Source: Tritrichomonas musculus
Lineage: Eukaryota > Parabasalia > Tritrichomonadida > Tritrichomonadidae
Direction: 5' to 3'
DNA length: 64,000 nucleotides
Assembly (NCBI GenBank): GCA_039105265.1
Contig: JAPFFF010000013.1
Coordinates: 248,001-312,000, forward strand
Shown here piece by piece: positions 17,320 to 25,320 of the stretch; within the stretch, counting starts at the first letter, position 1; each line of letters starts with the position of its first letter. The notes under the pieces are model-generated. The model did not search any database, was not told the DNA's origin, and worked only from the letters and a program-made list of their open reading frames with translations. The translations under genes were made by a program, and so were the position numbers.

Positions 17320-17645
17320 ACGGTCGACAATAAACGTACGGATGAATAAACGTACGGATATAAACGTACGAATATAAACGGTCGATAATAAACGGTCGAC
17401 AATGAACGTACAGATGAATAAACGTCGACAATAAACGTACGGATATAAACGTACGGATGAATAAACGGTCTATAATAAACGGTCGATAATAAACGGTCGA
17501 CAATAAACGTACAGATGAATAAACGGTCGACAATAAACGTACATAAACGGTCGATAATAAACGTACAGATGAATAAACGATAATAAACGTACGATGAATA
17601 AACGGTCGATAAAAAACGTACAGATGAATAAACGGTCGATAAAAA
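17320..17645. repeat. Tandem repeat: AATAAACGGTCGA and AAACGTACGGATG units
   Basis: Irregular tandem copies of AATAAACGGTCGAYA and ATAAACGTACRGATG alternate about a dozen times each. No gene is present, although the repeats leave short open frames. Confidence 0.9.
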
Positions 17646-17719
17646 TTTTAGATTTGAGAGGGTATTGAAAAAAATGATCGGAAAAATTTTGCCTCATAAT
17701 TGTGAGTAAAATTTTGGTT

Positions 17720-17866
17720 AGTGCGGCATTAACATAAGATAGTGCGGCATTAACATAAGATAGTGCGGCATTAACATAAGATAGTGCGACATTAACATAA
17801 GATAGTGCGGCATTAACATAAGATAGTGCGGCATTAACATAAGATAGTGCGGCATTAACATAAGAA
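17720..17866. repeat. Seven 21-bp tandem repeats
   Basis: The unit AGTGCGGCATTAACATAAGA plus one T is repeated seven times, and copy 4 has GCGAC in place of GCGGC. Two direct copies of AAAATTTTAGATTTGAGAGG flank the array (near 17640 and 17875). Confidence 0.95.
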
Positions 17867-17938
17867 ATTCAGACAAAAATTTTAGATTTGAGAGGGCATT
17901 GAAAAACCTAATCGGCAAAGATTTTAGATTTGAGAAGG

Positions 17939-18135
17939 CTTTTAAAATTTTTTCTTTCAAATTATTTTTTAAAATTTTTTCTTTCAAATTATTTTTTTAA
18001 AATTTTTTCTTTCAAATTATTTTTTAAAATTTTTTCTTTCAAATTATTTTTTAAAATTATTTTTTAAAATTTTTTCTTTCAAATTATTTTTTAAAATTTT
18101 TTCTTTCAAATTATTTTTTAAAATTTTTTCATGAA
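17939..18135. repeat. About seven 28-bp AT-rich tandem repeats
   Basis: The unit TTTTTTAAAATTTTTTC followed by TTTCAAATTAT is repeated about seven times, with one shortened copy. The composition is almost pure A+T, which would make it easy to melt. Confidence 0.9.
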
Positions 18136-18206
18136 ATGTTATTTGAAAAAAATAAATTAAACGTATAGATAAATAAATATATGGATGAATGTGGCCAGAT
18201 AAGTAT

Positions 18207-18478
18207 TGAATTTTGCCTTGCTTATATCTCGATGAATATTCAATATTTTTGAATGGTTCAAGAGAGAAGTTCCTTCCAAATTCAGAGGAGAATTCAAATA
18301 TTCAATCAGTATTGAAAAATCTCTATTGCCGATAGGCAAGTTCACTTCGTGAATCGTACATACAGATTTGAATGTATCTTTATTGAAATTTGCCTTGTTT
18401 ATATCTCGATGAATATTCAATATTTTTAAACGTTCTTATAGTCAATTTTCTTCCAAATTCAGAGGAGAATTCAATGAA
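18207..18478. repeat. Two direct copies of a ~95-bp sequence
   Basis: Copies at about 18207-18306 and 18384-18478 share TATATCTCGATGAATATTCA, then CAATATTTTT, and end TTCCAAATTCAGAGGAGAAT. With the arrays before it, the 1.5 kb between the 244-residue gene and the small 18583 gene is almost all repeats. Confidence 0.85.
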
Positions 18479-18482
18479 ATAA

Positions 18483-18826
18483 TTATCTATTTTTAGTCTG
18501 CAGGTGAACGGGTGAATTCTCACCTCCAACTTCACCTCCAACTTCACCTTTCAATTTTTTCTATTTTTTATTTTTAGGCCAAATGACCCTCCTCCCCGCA
18601 GCAACAAATCAAACCAGCATTACAGCCATTACTCTTGCCCAAGACAAGTATAAATCCACTTTTAAAATCAATTTAACATTTGATGAATTGAAGAGAAAAA
18701 TTGAAGAAACGGGCTGTTCACAATATCAAATGTCCATAGAACCATGTATGTAAATAGGAAATAAATGAGAGGTGAACTGGCAGGTGAATTATTGGGTGAA
18801 AATTCACCCCTTCACCCCTGGATGAT
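18483..18826. promoter_or_regulatory. Inverted GGTGAA/TTCACC clusters before polymerase
   Basis: Clusters of GGTGAA and TTCACC at about 18500-18552 and 18771-18819 flank the 56-residue frame and could form hairpins or bind a dimeric regulator. The second cluster ends about 95 bp before the polymerase ATG. An operator role is inferred. Confidence 0.45.
18583..18753 (+). CDS. Small 56-residue protein before the polymerase
   Basis: The ATG at 18583 follows CTATTTTTTATTTTTAGGCCAA, a leader like those of recognised genes, and opens 56 codons to TAA at 18751-18753. The product starts MTLLPAATNQTSITAITLAQ and contains a Lys/Glu-rich helix (FDELKRKIEETG). No family is recognised. It stands in the same place as the 55-residue frame of element A, directly before the polymerase, and lies between two inverted GGTGAA clusters. 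Candidates include a regulator or a priming cofactor, but this rests on position only. Confidence 0.45.
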   Translation: MTLLPAATNQTSITAITLAQDKYKSTFKINLTFDELKRKIEETGCSQYQMSIEPCM

Positions 18827-18912
18827 TTTTACAGTTTTTTTTGCTCATTTTTGAGCCGAAGCATTTTTTTGTCGCGTGATATTTTTTTATCACTTTTTAA
18901 TTTTATTGTAAA

Positions 18913-21900
18913 ATGGCTGCTACGCAGACTCTTGCAAAGCAAGTGGACAACCAGCTCATTTCCAAACTATCCAAGAAGCAAATTTTATCCCTCCCAGGAT
19001 TCCAAAATAAAGGGAAACAAACCGTAAAAAAACTCCGAGAAGAGCTCAGACAAAATATCTCTCGAATGAAATTAAACAAAAGAGGCTTGAAAGTGAAGGA
19101 TTATATCAAGGCATTTAATGAAAGTGATGATAAGTTGTTTAACAATCTGCGCAGGCAAAAGAATATCAGACAAAAAGAAAAGGCATCGCGAAGAGAATAC
19201 AAACAAAGCATCAAAAATAATGCCAGAGCAGAAAGGGATATATTAAATATTTCGGTCGATTTGTACTCTACAGCTAAGACCGAAGCCAGAAAAGAGTACA
19301 AGGAAAGAGTCAAAAATATTAAAGATAAGCCAAAATTTAAGAAGCAGATGAAGGAATTTATGATGAAAGCGAACAAAGAAATTTCATTCGAAATAGTTAT
19401 TGGAGATGATGAAGATACCAGGATGGCATTTACTGAAACTCTAAGGCAGCTTCACAAGAAGAATAAAAAGAACGTGGTAGTAAAAAGTGAGTCGTTAGAT
19501 GGGGAGGAATATAAGTGGTATACCATCTCATCGGCACGAAATATTGACACAACTATTGGTCATATCTCCGGTACAATAGATTTAAATGATGATTGTTCTG
19601 ATAATAATCCTTGGATTGGTAATGTATTTATCCCAGCAAAATATCAATTACTCTTCATTCAAAACAAAAAGAAAGGCAAACAAACCGTCTTCACAATCAA
19701 TAAACAAACTAGTAAAGGGAAGCTATATGAAGAAGAAGTAGAAATTGATGAAGATTATAGAGAAAAACCAGACGGAGGATTCTTTCCATATATCAATCTT
19801 TCTGATATTGATTTGACTATATATCAAATATTTAAGTCTGTGGAGAAGAAAAATTATCAAGATAATTGCCTGGTCTATGCATGTATTCAATCAAAAGTTT
19901 TCTCAGAGGAAGAAATAAATCATCTACGTTCCATGGTGAAAACAAGGATGGTGCCAAATACTTTAATATATGATATTGCTAAATATTTTAAATGTCATTT
20001 TATTGTCAGGAGGATTGATGAAAAATATGCTACGAGAGACCAACAGCAAATCAAAATAGATACCCGAAAGAAAGCCTGGGCTAAAGCTTTTAACAGGACT
20101 GTAGACCTGTTATTATACAAAAATCATTACATGATTAACAAACCTGTGGGAAACACAAAGCTGATTACAGTCCTACGAAAGCTATTTAAAGAAGGCATGT
20201 TCAGAGAAATAAAATCTTGCGAGATGAATATTTTGGCCACAAATGAATATAACAGTCATCTAGCAGATTATCAAGATTTAAATTATGACCCTTCCCTTTG
20301 CTGTCAAAAAATAGATTCGTCTGTTATGAAAAAAGAGAGGGAGTGGTCAAAGATATACTACTCTGATTTTGAGACCGATACAACATTATCTCCCCATAAA
20401 CCATATCTTAACATTACAGTATATAGAACAAAAGAATTGATACATAAAATGGTTTTTGATGGGGATAATATAGCCGAGAGATTATTAAAATCTTTGGAAA
20501 ATAATTCTTTGACATACTTTCATAATCTAAAATATGATGCCTGCTTCTTCATCAACACCCCTGGATGGGACGTCCAAATAACTGAAAGGAACGGTACAAT
20601 TCTTCAAATTGTCATGACAAAATATAAAATAAACAAAAGATTAACCTTCCGAAATAGCTACTCTTTGATACCTGCTGCCCTATCTTCCTTCGCTAAAATG
20701 TTCCAACTACCCGTCCACAAAGAAGTGATGGCATATAAAATATACACAGAAAAAAATATCAAACGAAAAGAAGTCTCAGCACTAGAATTCCAACTACAAT
20801 ATTATCTCGAAAATAAAGACAAAAAAACACTTCAACAAATAAAACAAGACTGGAAACAGCTTATCGATAATGCAATAAATTGTGGCGCTTATGAAAATCT
20901 CCAGATAGACATTATGAAATATGCCATCTATTATTGTAAGCTCGACTGTATTGTTTTGATGAAAGGAGTTGAGAAATTTAATCGAGACTTGATAGAAGTG
21001 TTCAGACAAACAAAAACAGATATGCTAGACGTCCATAATTTTATCTCTATCTCTTCGATTGGATATTATTATGCCTACAAATTTGGTTGCTTCGATGAGT
21101 GCTATCAGCTAAGTGGTAAGCCACAAAACTTTATCCAGAGATGTGTTTCTGGGGGAAGAACTATGACAGCCAACAATGAAAAGCAGTATGTAGAAGCGAG
21201 AATACAAGATTTCGATGCCGTCTCTTTATATCCGTCGGCCATGAGTATTATGTCTGGAGTGCCCAAAGGAATGCCTAAAATAATTCCTGAAGGAATATCT
21301 ACTGAAGAACTATTACGTTATGACCAGTTCTTTGCTGAAATAAACATTAAAAAATTAAGCTGTAAATCAGAGAGGCCATATAAATTTGGGCAGGTATTTA
21401 GCAGGAACGACCAGGGCTCAAAAATATTTACCAACAATCCAACAGACCACTATTATATTGACAAGAGAGCTTTTATGGACCTGATGGAATTTTATACTTT
21501 TGACTACGATTTTTATCGAGGATATTATTTTGACGAAGGATTTAATAGTAAAATTAATATATTCATCGAGAAATTGTTTAATCTCCGAAAGAAATATCAG
21601 GATGCAAAAAATCCTCTACAACAAACTATTAAACTCCTCTTGAATTCTATTTATGGAAAATCTATTCTCAAAGCCACTACGACAGAAACAAAATGCATAC
21701 CAAAAGATAAAGCCATCAAATATATCTGGAAAAATTATAATTATATCACAGAAATAATAGAGAATAAATCAATCGAAAATGTGTATGTCAAGAAAGTAAA
21801 ACCAATAAATAATCACTTTAATCTACCACACTTTGGAGCAAGTGTGTTGTCCTGGAGTAAGCATTTGATGAATAGAGTGATAAGTTCAGCAGAGCAGAAT

Positions 21901-22350
21901 GGGATTGAAATATACTACACAGACACGGACAGTATACATATCAAAGAAGAAGATGTAGCAAGGATAGGAGAAGTGTTCAAAAAGAGATATGGCAAGGAGT
22001 TAATAGGCAAAAAGATGACTCAGTTTCACTGTGATTTTGATTCGTTTGAAGGAGCTGTTGGGGCTGTTCATTCAAGAAAATTAATAGCTCTGGGGAAGAA
22101 ATCATATCTCGATATTTTGGTAGATGAGAAGGGGAATGAAGGCCTACATATAAGACTGAAAGGAATTCCAAAACAATGTATTCTAAACAAAGCAAAGAGG
22201 ATGAATATATCAGTGGAGGAGTTATATGAGAAATTATATTGTGGCGAAGAGATAGTTTTCAATCTTCTTGATGGGGCTAATTGTTTCAAAAAAAATAGCT
22301 CATACCAACAGATAAATTTACCAACATTTGAGAGAAGAATCAAATTTTGA
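18913..22350 (+). CDS. polB: Protein-primed family B DNA polymerase (element C)
   Basis: The 1,145-residue polymerase is of the same lineage as that of element A. Its proofreading domain has DFE at 485-487, NLKYD later, and YCKLDC. The polymerase domain has DAVSLYPS from Asp768, LLLNSIYGKS with Asn911 and YTDTDS with Asp1004 and Asp1006, so all catalytic residues are present. The N-terminal region begins with a LSLPGFQNKGKQTVKKLREE segment also found in A. It continues with a long basic coiled region and a NYQDNCLVYAC motif paired with LLYKNHYMI, as in A. The ATG follows TTTTTAATTTTATTGTAAA. Confidence 0.96.
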   Translation: MAATQTLAKQVDNQLISKLSKKQILSLPGFQNKGKQTVKKLREELRQNISRMKLNKRGLKVKDYIKAFNESDDKLFNNLRRQKNIRQKEKASRREYKQSIKNNARAERDILNISVDLYSTAKTEARKEYKERVKNIKDKPKFKKQMKEFMMKANKEISFEIVIGDDEDTRMAFTETLRQLHKKNKKNVVVKSESLDGEEYKWYTISSARNIDTTIGHISGTIDLNDDCSDNNPWIGNVFIPAKYQLLFIQNKKKGKQTVFTINKQTSKGKLYEEEVEIDEDYREKPDGGFFPYINLSDIDLTIYQIFKSVEKKNYQDNCLVYACIQSKVFSEEEINHLRSMVKTRMVPNTLIYDIAKYFKCHFIVRRIDEKYATRDQQQIKIDTRKKAWAKAFNRTVDLLLYKNHYMINKPVGNTKLITVLRKLFKEGMFREIKSCEMNILATNEYNSHLADYQDLNYDPSLCCQKIDSSVMKKEREWSKIYYSDFETDTTLSPHKPYLNITVYRTKELIHKMVFDGDNIAERLLKSLENNSLTYFHNLKYDACFFINTPGWDVQITERNGTILQIVMTKYKINKRLTFRNSYSLIPAALSSFAKMFQLPVHKEVMAYKIYTEKNIKRKEVSALEFQLQYYLENKDKKTLQQIKQDWKQLIDNAINCGAYENLQIDIMKYAIYYCKLDCIVLMKGVEKFNRDLIEVFRQTKTDMLDVHNFISISSIGYYYAYKFGCFDECYQLSGKPQNFIQRCVSGGRTMTANNEKQYVEARIQDFDAVSLYPSAMSIMSGVPKGMPKIIPEGISTEELLRYDQFFAEINIKKLSCKSERPYKFGQVFSRNDQGSKIFTNNPTDHYYIDKRAFMDLMEFYTFDYDFYRGYYFDEGFNSKINIFIEKLFNLRKKYQDAKNPLQQTIKLLLNSIYGKSILKATTTETKCIPKDKAIKYIWKNYNYITEIIENKSIENVYVKKVKPINNHFNLPHFGASVLSWSKHLMNRVISSAEQNGIEIYYTDTDSIHIKEEDVARIGEVFKKRYGKELIGKKMTQFHCDFDSFEGAVGAVHSRKLIALGKKSYLDILVDEKGNEGLHIRLKGIPKQCILNKAKRMNISVEELYEKLYCGEEIVFNLLDGANCFKKNSSYQQINLPTFERRIKF

Positions 22351-22493
22351 AGTATATATGAGGCTTTTTTTAGGGTGATTTTGAAAATGGGATCGAAAAT
22401 GGGATCGAAAAAATGAAAATGGGATTGATTGAAAAAGACCCTATTTTAGCTGTTTTTTGACCTAAAAAGTGCTTAAATCAGCCTCTTTTTCTA

Positions 22494-22683
22494 AAAACGC
22501 TATCCCATTTTTGATCCCATTTTTAATCCCATTTTTAAAAAAAGATATATAAATATAAGATTTACGTTTTCTTAAAAATAAATTATATAACTCTTCTATA
22601 GTTCGTATATATATATGTTAGAAATTTTTGGGGGGATCAAAAAATGGGATCAAAAATGGGATCAAAAATGGGATAGCGTTTTT
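22494..22683. promoter_or_regulatory. 44-bp inverted repeat before GIY-YIG-type gene
   Basis: 22494-22537 and 22640-22683 are inverse copies with one mismatch, each holding three spaced units of AAAAATGGGAT. Further direct ATGGGATCGAAA units lie at 22384-22430. The right arm ends about 37 bp before the next ATG. It could be an operator or a long hairpin. Confidence 0.7.
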
Positions 22684-22719
22684 TTTTTTATTTTTTTAAT
22701 TTTTTTATCACGAAGCCAA

Positions 22720-23484
22720 ATGTGTCAAGAAATGACATTACAAGAAGCCCTCCAAGAAATTCAAAAATTAAAAGCTGAAAATAAAATGAAAGACGAACAG
22801 ATTGCTGACATCCAGGCTCAGAAAAGCATGCTCGAAGATGAATTTGAACATAATGATGTGATGTTCTCTGAAATATATCATGAAAACCAATTCAATAAAA
22901 AGCGAGTCCAGGAGCTGGAACAATCCTTCAATACAGTAAATGATGAACTAAAAAGACTCAAGACCAAGTATGAAATCACATCTCTAGAACAATTTATGGA
23001 GCACTACGGGAAGATTATGAACAGGGGAGATATAAAAATTATCCAGGAAAAATACTTCGAAGAGACAGGAATAAAATATTCTGTACAGCAACTGAAAAGA
23101 GAGTTGGAGCAGCTAGGATTCCAAGTAAAATGGTTAGGAAATCGAGCAACCCATTATGTTTCCAAAAACGTTAAAGGCCATATATATATAGTCCAATTAG
23201 CAAAACATAAAGATACAGAAATATATAAAGTGGGGAGGACATTTTGCATGAAACAAAGATTAAATACATATAAAAGATATGACGGAGGAGCTAATGAAAT
23301 AACATCATCCAAAGTAAATAATCAATTCAAAGCCGAAGTCAAACTACTTCAATTACTCAACGATGCTGTAGATAGAAATGAATTAAAGAAGGATGATTAT
23401 GGGGATGAATATTTTGAAGGCCCCCTTGATGTAATCAAGAAATATTACGATGATGTAGTCAAAGAATTTAAAGACGAAGAGTAA
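22720..23484 (+). CDS. Coiled-coil protein with GIY-YIG/T5orf172-type domain
   Basis: A start at 22720 is chosen because ATG follows TTTTTTATCACGAAGCCAA, a leader shared with other genes of this element; an earlier in-frame ATG at 22615 lies in the inverted repeat. The 254-residue product has a coiled coil at about 5-85, a helical middle with a possible winged-helix (YSVQQLKRELEQLGFQV), and a C-terminal domain from residue 153 with GHIYIVQ, YKVGRT (171 on), QRLNTYKR and AEVKLLQLL. This spacing is that of T5orf172-type GIY-YIG nucleases. It sits directly after the polymerase, convergent with the bZIP gene. Activity is not proven. Confidence 0.75.
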   Translation: MCQEMTLQEALQEIQKLKAENKMKDEQIADIQAQKSMLEDEFEHNDVMFSEIYHENQFNKKRVQELEQSFNTVNDELKRLKTKYEITSLEQFMEHYGKIMNRGDIKIIQEKYFEETGIKYSVQQLKRELEQLGFQVKWLGNRATHYVSKNVKGHIYIVQLAKHKDTEIYKVGRTFCMKQRLNTYKRYDGGANEITSSKVNNQFKAEVKLLQLLNDAVDRNELKKDDYGDEYFEGPLDVIKKYYDDVVKEFKDEE

Positions 23485-23515
23485 AAAAAATACCTCCATC
23501 TAATATTTTTTTACT

Positions 23516-23800
23516 TTATGCCTTCACTAATTCAGCCAATTTTTTCAGCTCCTCTAGCTCTTTTTTCTTTCGTAGCCTATACTCCTTCTGTTGTTGCCTT
23601 CTTGCCTCGAGCCTTTCCTCTGGTGTATTGTATTTACTCTTTCTGCCTCGCTTTTGTTTTTCAGGGAGGGGTTCGGCTTGGGTTTCCTCTTCAGCTTTTT
23701 CTTCAGAGATTATTTTTAAATTCTCTTCGGATTTACTTTTAGATAGTTTTTTTATAATATCAGTTTTATTGAATTGTGTGAGGTCTATTTGATTAGTCAT
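23516..23800 (-). CDS. AT-hook/bZIP-like DNA-binding protein (element C)
   Basis: The 94-residue protein starts at 23800; the ATG follows TTTTATCACGAAGGCAA, matching the leader of the GIY-YIG gene. It has an acidic N-terminal half, an AT-hook-like RGRKSKY at 51-57, a basic stretch ARRQQQKEYRLRKKK at 65-79 and a short leucine-rich helix. The homologue in element A (53952-54245) has RGRKRKY and ARRLQQKQYRERKKQ at the same spacing. It is probably a sequence-specific DNA-binding regulator, or a DNA-condensing protein. The zipper is too short for a classic bZIP dimer, so the label is tentative. Confidence 0.75.
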   Translation of the reverse strand: MTNQIDLTQFNKTDIIKKLSKSKSEENLKIISEEKAEEETQAEPLPEKQKRGRKSKYNTPEERLEARRQQQKEYRLRKKKELEELKKLAELVKA

Positions 23801-23831
23801 TTGCCTTCGTGATAAAATGTAAAATAAATTT

Positions 23832-24356
23832 CTAAACACACACATATTTCAAACACAGATGATATTTGTTAATTAGTTCGTTGTATTGTTTGTTATATAC
23901 TTGCTTGAAGTCCATACAAACTTCTCCCTTATCATTTACTATTTTTATTGCTTCGATTCTGCGTATCGGATTAGCTTTCCCAGCACAGCATTTTATATCT
24001 TCATCCACATGCAATTCTACCATCTCAGCTTTGACAGAACATTTAATTATATCAATCAACGCCTCTACTGGAACAATGATACAATTTTTTGAAATAAGAT
24101 TAGTTAGTAAAGCTTTATCTTGGTTCAATAAAATATTGGCAAAAGTCTCGAGAATAATATATTTTACATCTTTTACATCGTCTTCTGGGCTGTCTTCTAG
24201 CTCCACATTTCTTGTTATCACAATCTCTTCCTTCCCATCATCCCTTTTGTTTATGATGATATTGTTATTAATATTTGATGTTGATTGAGCTGCGGCTTGT
24301 GGTTCTAATGATAAATTAGCATTAACACCTGCATTATTTGCTCGTTTCTTAATCAT
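23832..24356 (-). CDS. Conserved Polinton protein, 174 residues
   Basis: The last 80 residues align with the 191-residue product of element B at 33855-34430. Both have L(I/M)(D/E)(I/L)IK, then (K)VEL.V..D..C, a short cysteine-containing turn (KCCAG here, CACNGC in B), and end in YN..Y.ELI..H.LCLK-like text. The N-terminal part is low-complexity, with Asn/Gln runs. Pairs of cysteines suggest metal binding, but only two or three are shared. The function is unknown. It occupies the cluster that leads to the capsid genes in both elements. Confidence 0.65.
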   Translation of the reverse strand: MIKKRANNAGVNANLSLEPQAAAQSTSNINNNIIINKRDDGKEEIVITRNVELEDSPEDDVKDVKYIILETFANILLNQDKALLTNLISKNCIIVPVEALIDIIKCSVKAEMVELHVDEDIKCCAGKANPIRRIEAIKIVNDKGEVCMDFKQVYNKQYNELINKYHLCLKYVCV

Positions 24357-24379
24357 TTCATTTCGAAAAAAAATTTTAT

Positions 24380-24808
24380 TTAATAGATTATGTTCTCTAT
24401 TTTTACTTTATGCTGCGGGCCATATATGACATTCCCTTTATCTTTTTCATTAGCCTTCCCTTGTATCTCCCCTAATTTTTCAGGTTTCTTGAGGTAAGGA
24501 GGAAGGATGGGTGCTTTAGGAGCCTTATCTTTTTTTAAATAATACCCTCCGTCTGTGATGCTGACAGGTGGTTCATGCAAGGGTTTCGTTCTATGTTGAT
24601 TACTCTTTGGTGGCCTCACAGGCTTGTTTTCAATATATTTGATAGGCGGTCTATTGTAATATGGATTAAATGTGATAGCATAAGTATTATCATTAGAGAA
24701 TATGCCAAAATGATTAAAGCCTATGGTGTGTTCTGTTTTTGTTCCTTCGTTGAACATTTCTCCTTCTACTCCAATGATAGATGAACTAGGATTCCTATAT
24801 TTATTCAT
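24380..24808 (-). CDS. Unknown proline-rich protein, 142 residues
   Basis: The 142-residue protein begins MNKYRNPSSSIIGVEGE, has an aromatic middle (FNHFGIFSNDNTYAITFNPYY), and a Pro/Lys-rich C-terminal half with KAPILPPYLKKPEKL. There is no membrane segment. It lies in the leftward virion-gene cluster between the 149- and 174-residue genes, each separated by about 25 bases, so it is probably a virion or assembly protein. I see no counterpart in element B. Confidence 0.6.
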   Translation of the reverse strand: MNKYRNPSSSIIGVEGEMFNEGTKTEHTIGFNHFGIFSNDNTYAITFNPYYNRPPIKYIENKPVRPPKSNQHRTKPLHEPPVSITDGGYYLKKDKAPKAPILPPYLKKPEKLGEIQGKANEKDKGNVIYGPQHKVKIENIIY

Positions 24809-24833
24809 TTCATTTCCAAAAAAATTATCCAGC

Positions 24834-25283
24834 TTACTCTAGGACGAGTGGTTGATGCTCCCCAATGTATAGTTCCGGCGTGCTTAAATTGTATTTCTCT
24901 CGTAGCTGAATAATTAATTCTTTCGTTTGTTTTGAAGCATTTTCTATAGAATAATTATAGTAGCTATGCGCTTCATATACCTGTTCTTGATTTGAGCCGT
25001 TGATAAAGAACTCATTCATCCTATAATTTAATCGACGGCGAGAATTTGCATTGATAATTACATGCTCTATTTCATATTTTTTGATTTTGTCAGGATATAT
25101 TCTCCAGGTCTTTTTTTCTGTCTTAAGTGATATATATATTACTTTGCCCAAAAATTTGTTGCGAGAAAGCTGGATGGGAAATTTATCACAGAGGATAGCA
25201 AAATTACATTCCTTCCATTCTTCTGGATTTTCAGCGAGGGAGATAATATTGTTGATGTAATCGTAGACTCTTTGCTCTTGCAT
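24834..25283 (-). CDS. Conserved Polinton protein, 149 residues
   Basis: A start at 25283 (MQEQRVYDYIN) is chosen because it aligns with the start of the 152-residue relative in element B (7667-8125) and follows AAATTTTTTTTATCTCCACCACAA; the frame is open further upstream into the capsid gene. Shared motifs are VYDYIN, CNFAILCDKFPI, KVIYISLK, NSRRRL, GSNQEQ, YYNYSI and the ending TPELYIGEHQPLVLE. It is preserved in two otherwise distant lineages and lies next to the major capsid gene here. That suggests a structural or packaging role; no fold is recognised. Confidence 0.75.
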   Translation of the reverse strand: MQEQRVYDYINNIISLAENPEEWKECNFAILCDKFPIQLSRNKFLGKVIYISLKTEKKTWRIYPDKIKKYEIEHVIINANSRRRLNYRMNEFFINGSNQEQVYEAHSYYNYSIENASKQTKELIIQLREKYNLSTPELYIGEHQPLVLE

Positions 25284-25320
25284 TTGTGGTGGAGATAAAA
25301 AAAATTTTAAGAATGAATAT

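Noticed and set aside
17720-17866. Possible CRISPR array
   Set aside because: Seven units are directly adjacent without unique spacers, and the setting is eukaryotic.
17267-17987. Three minus-strand frames over the repeat arrays
   Set aside because: They only translate the tandem repeats (for example repeated HYLMLMP) and have no support as genes.
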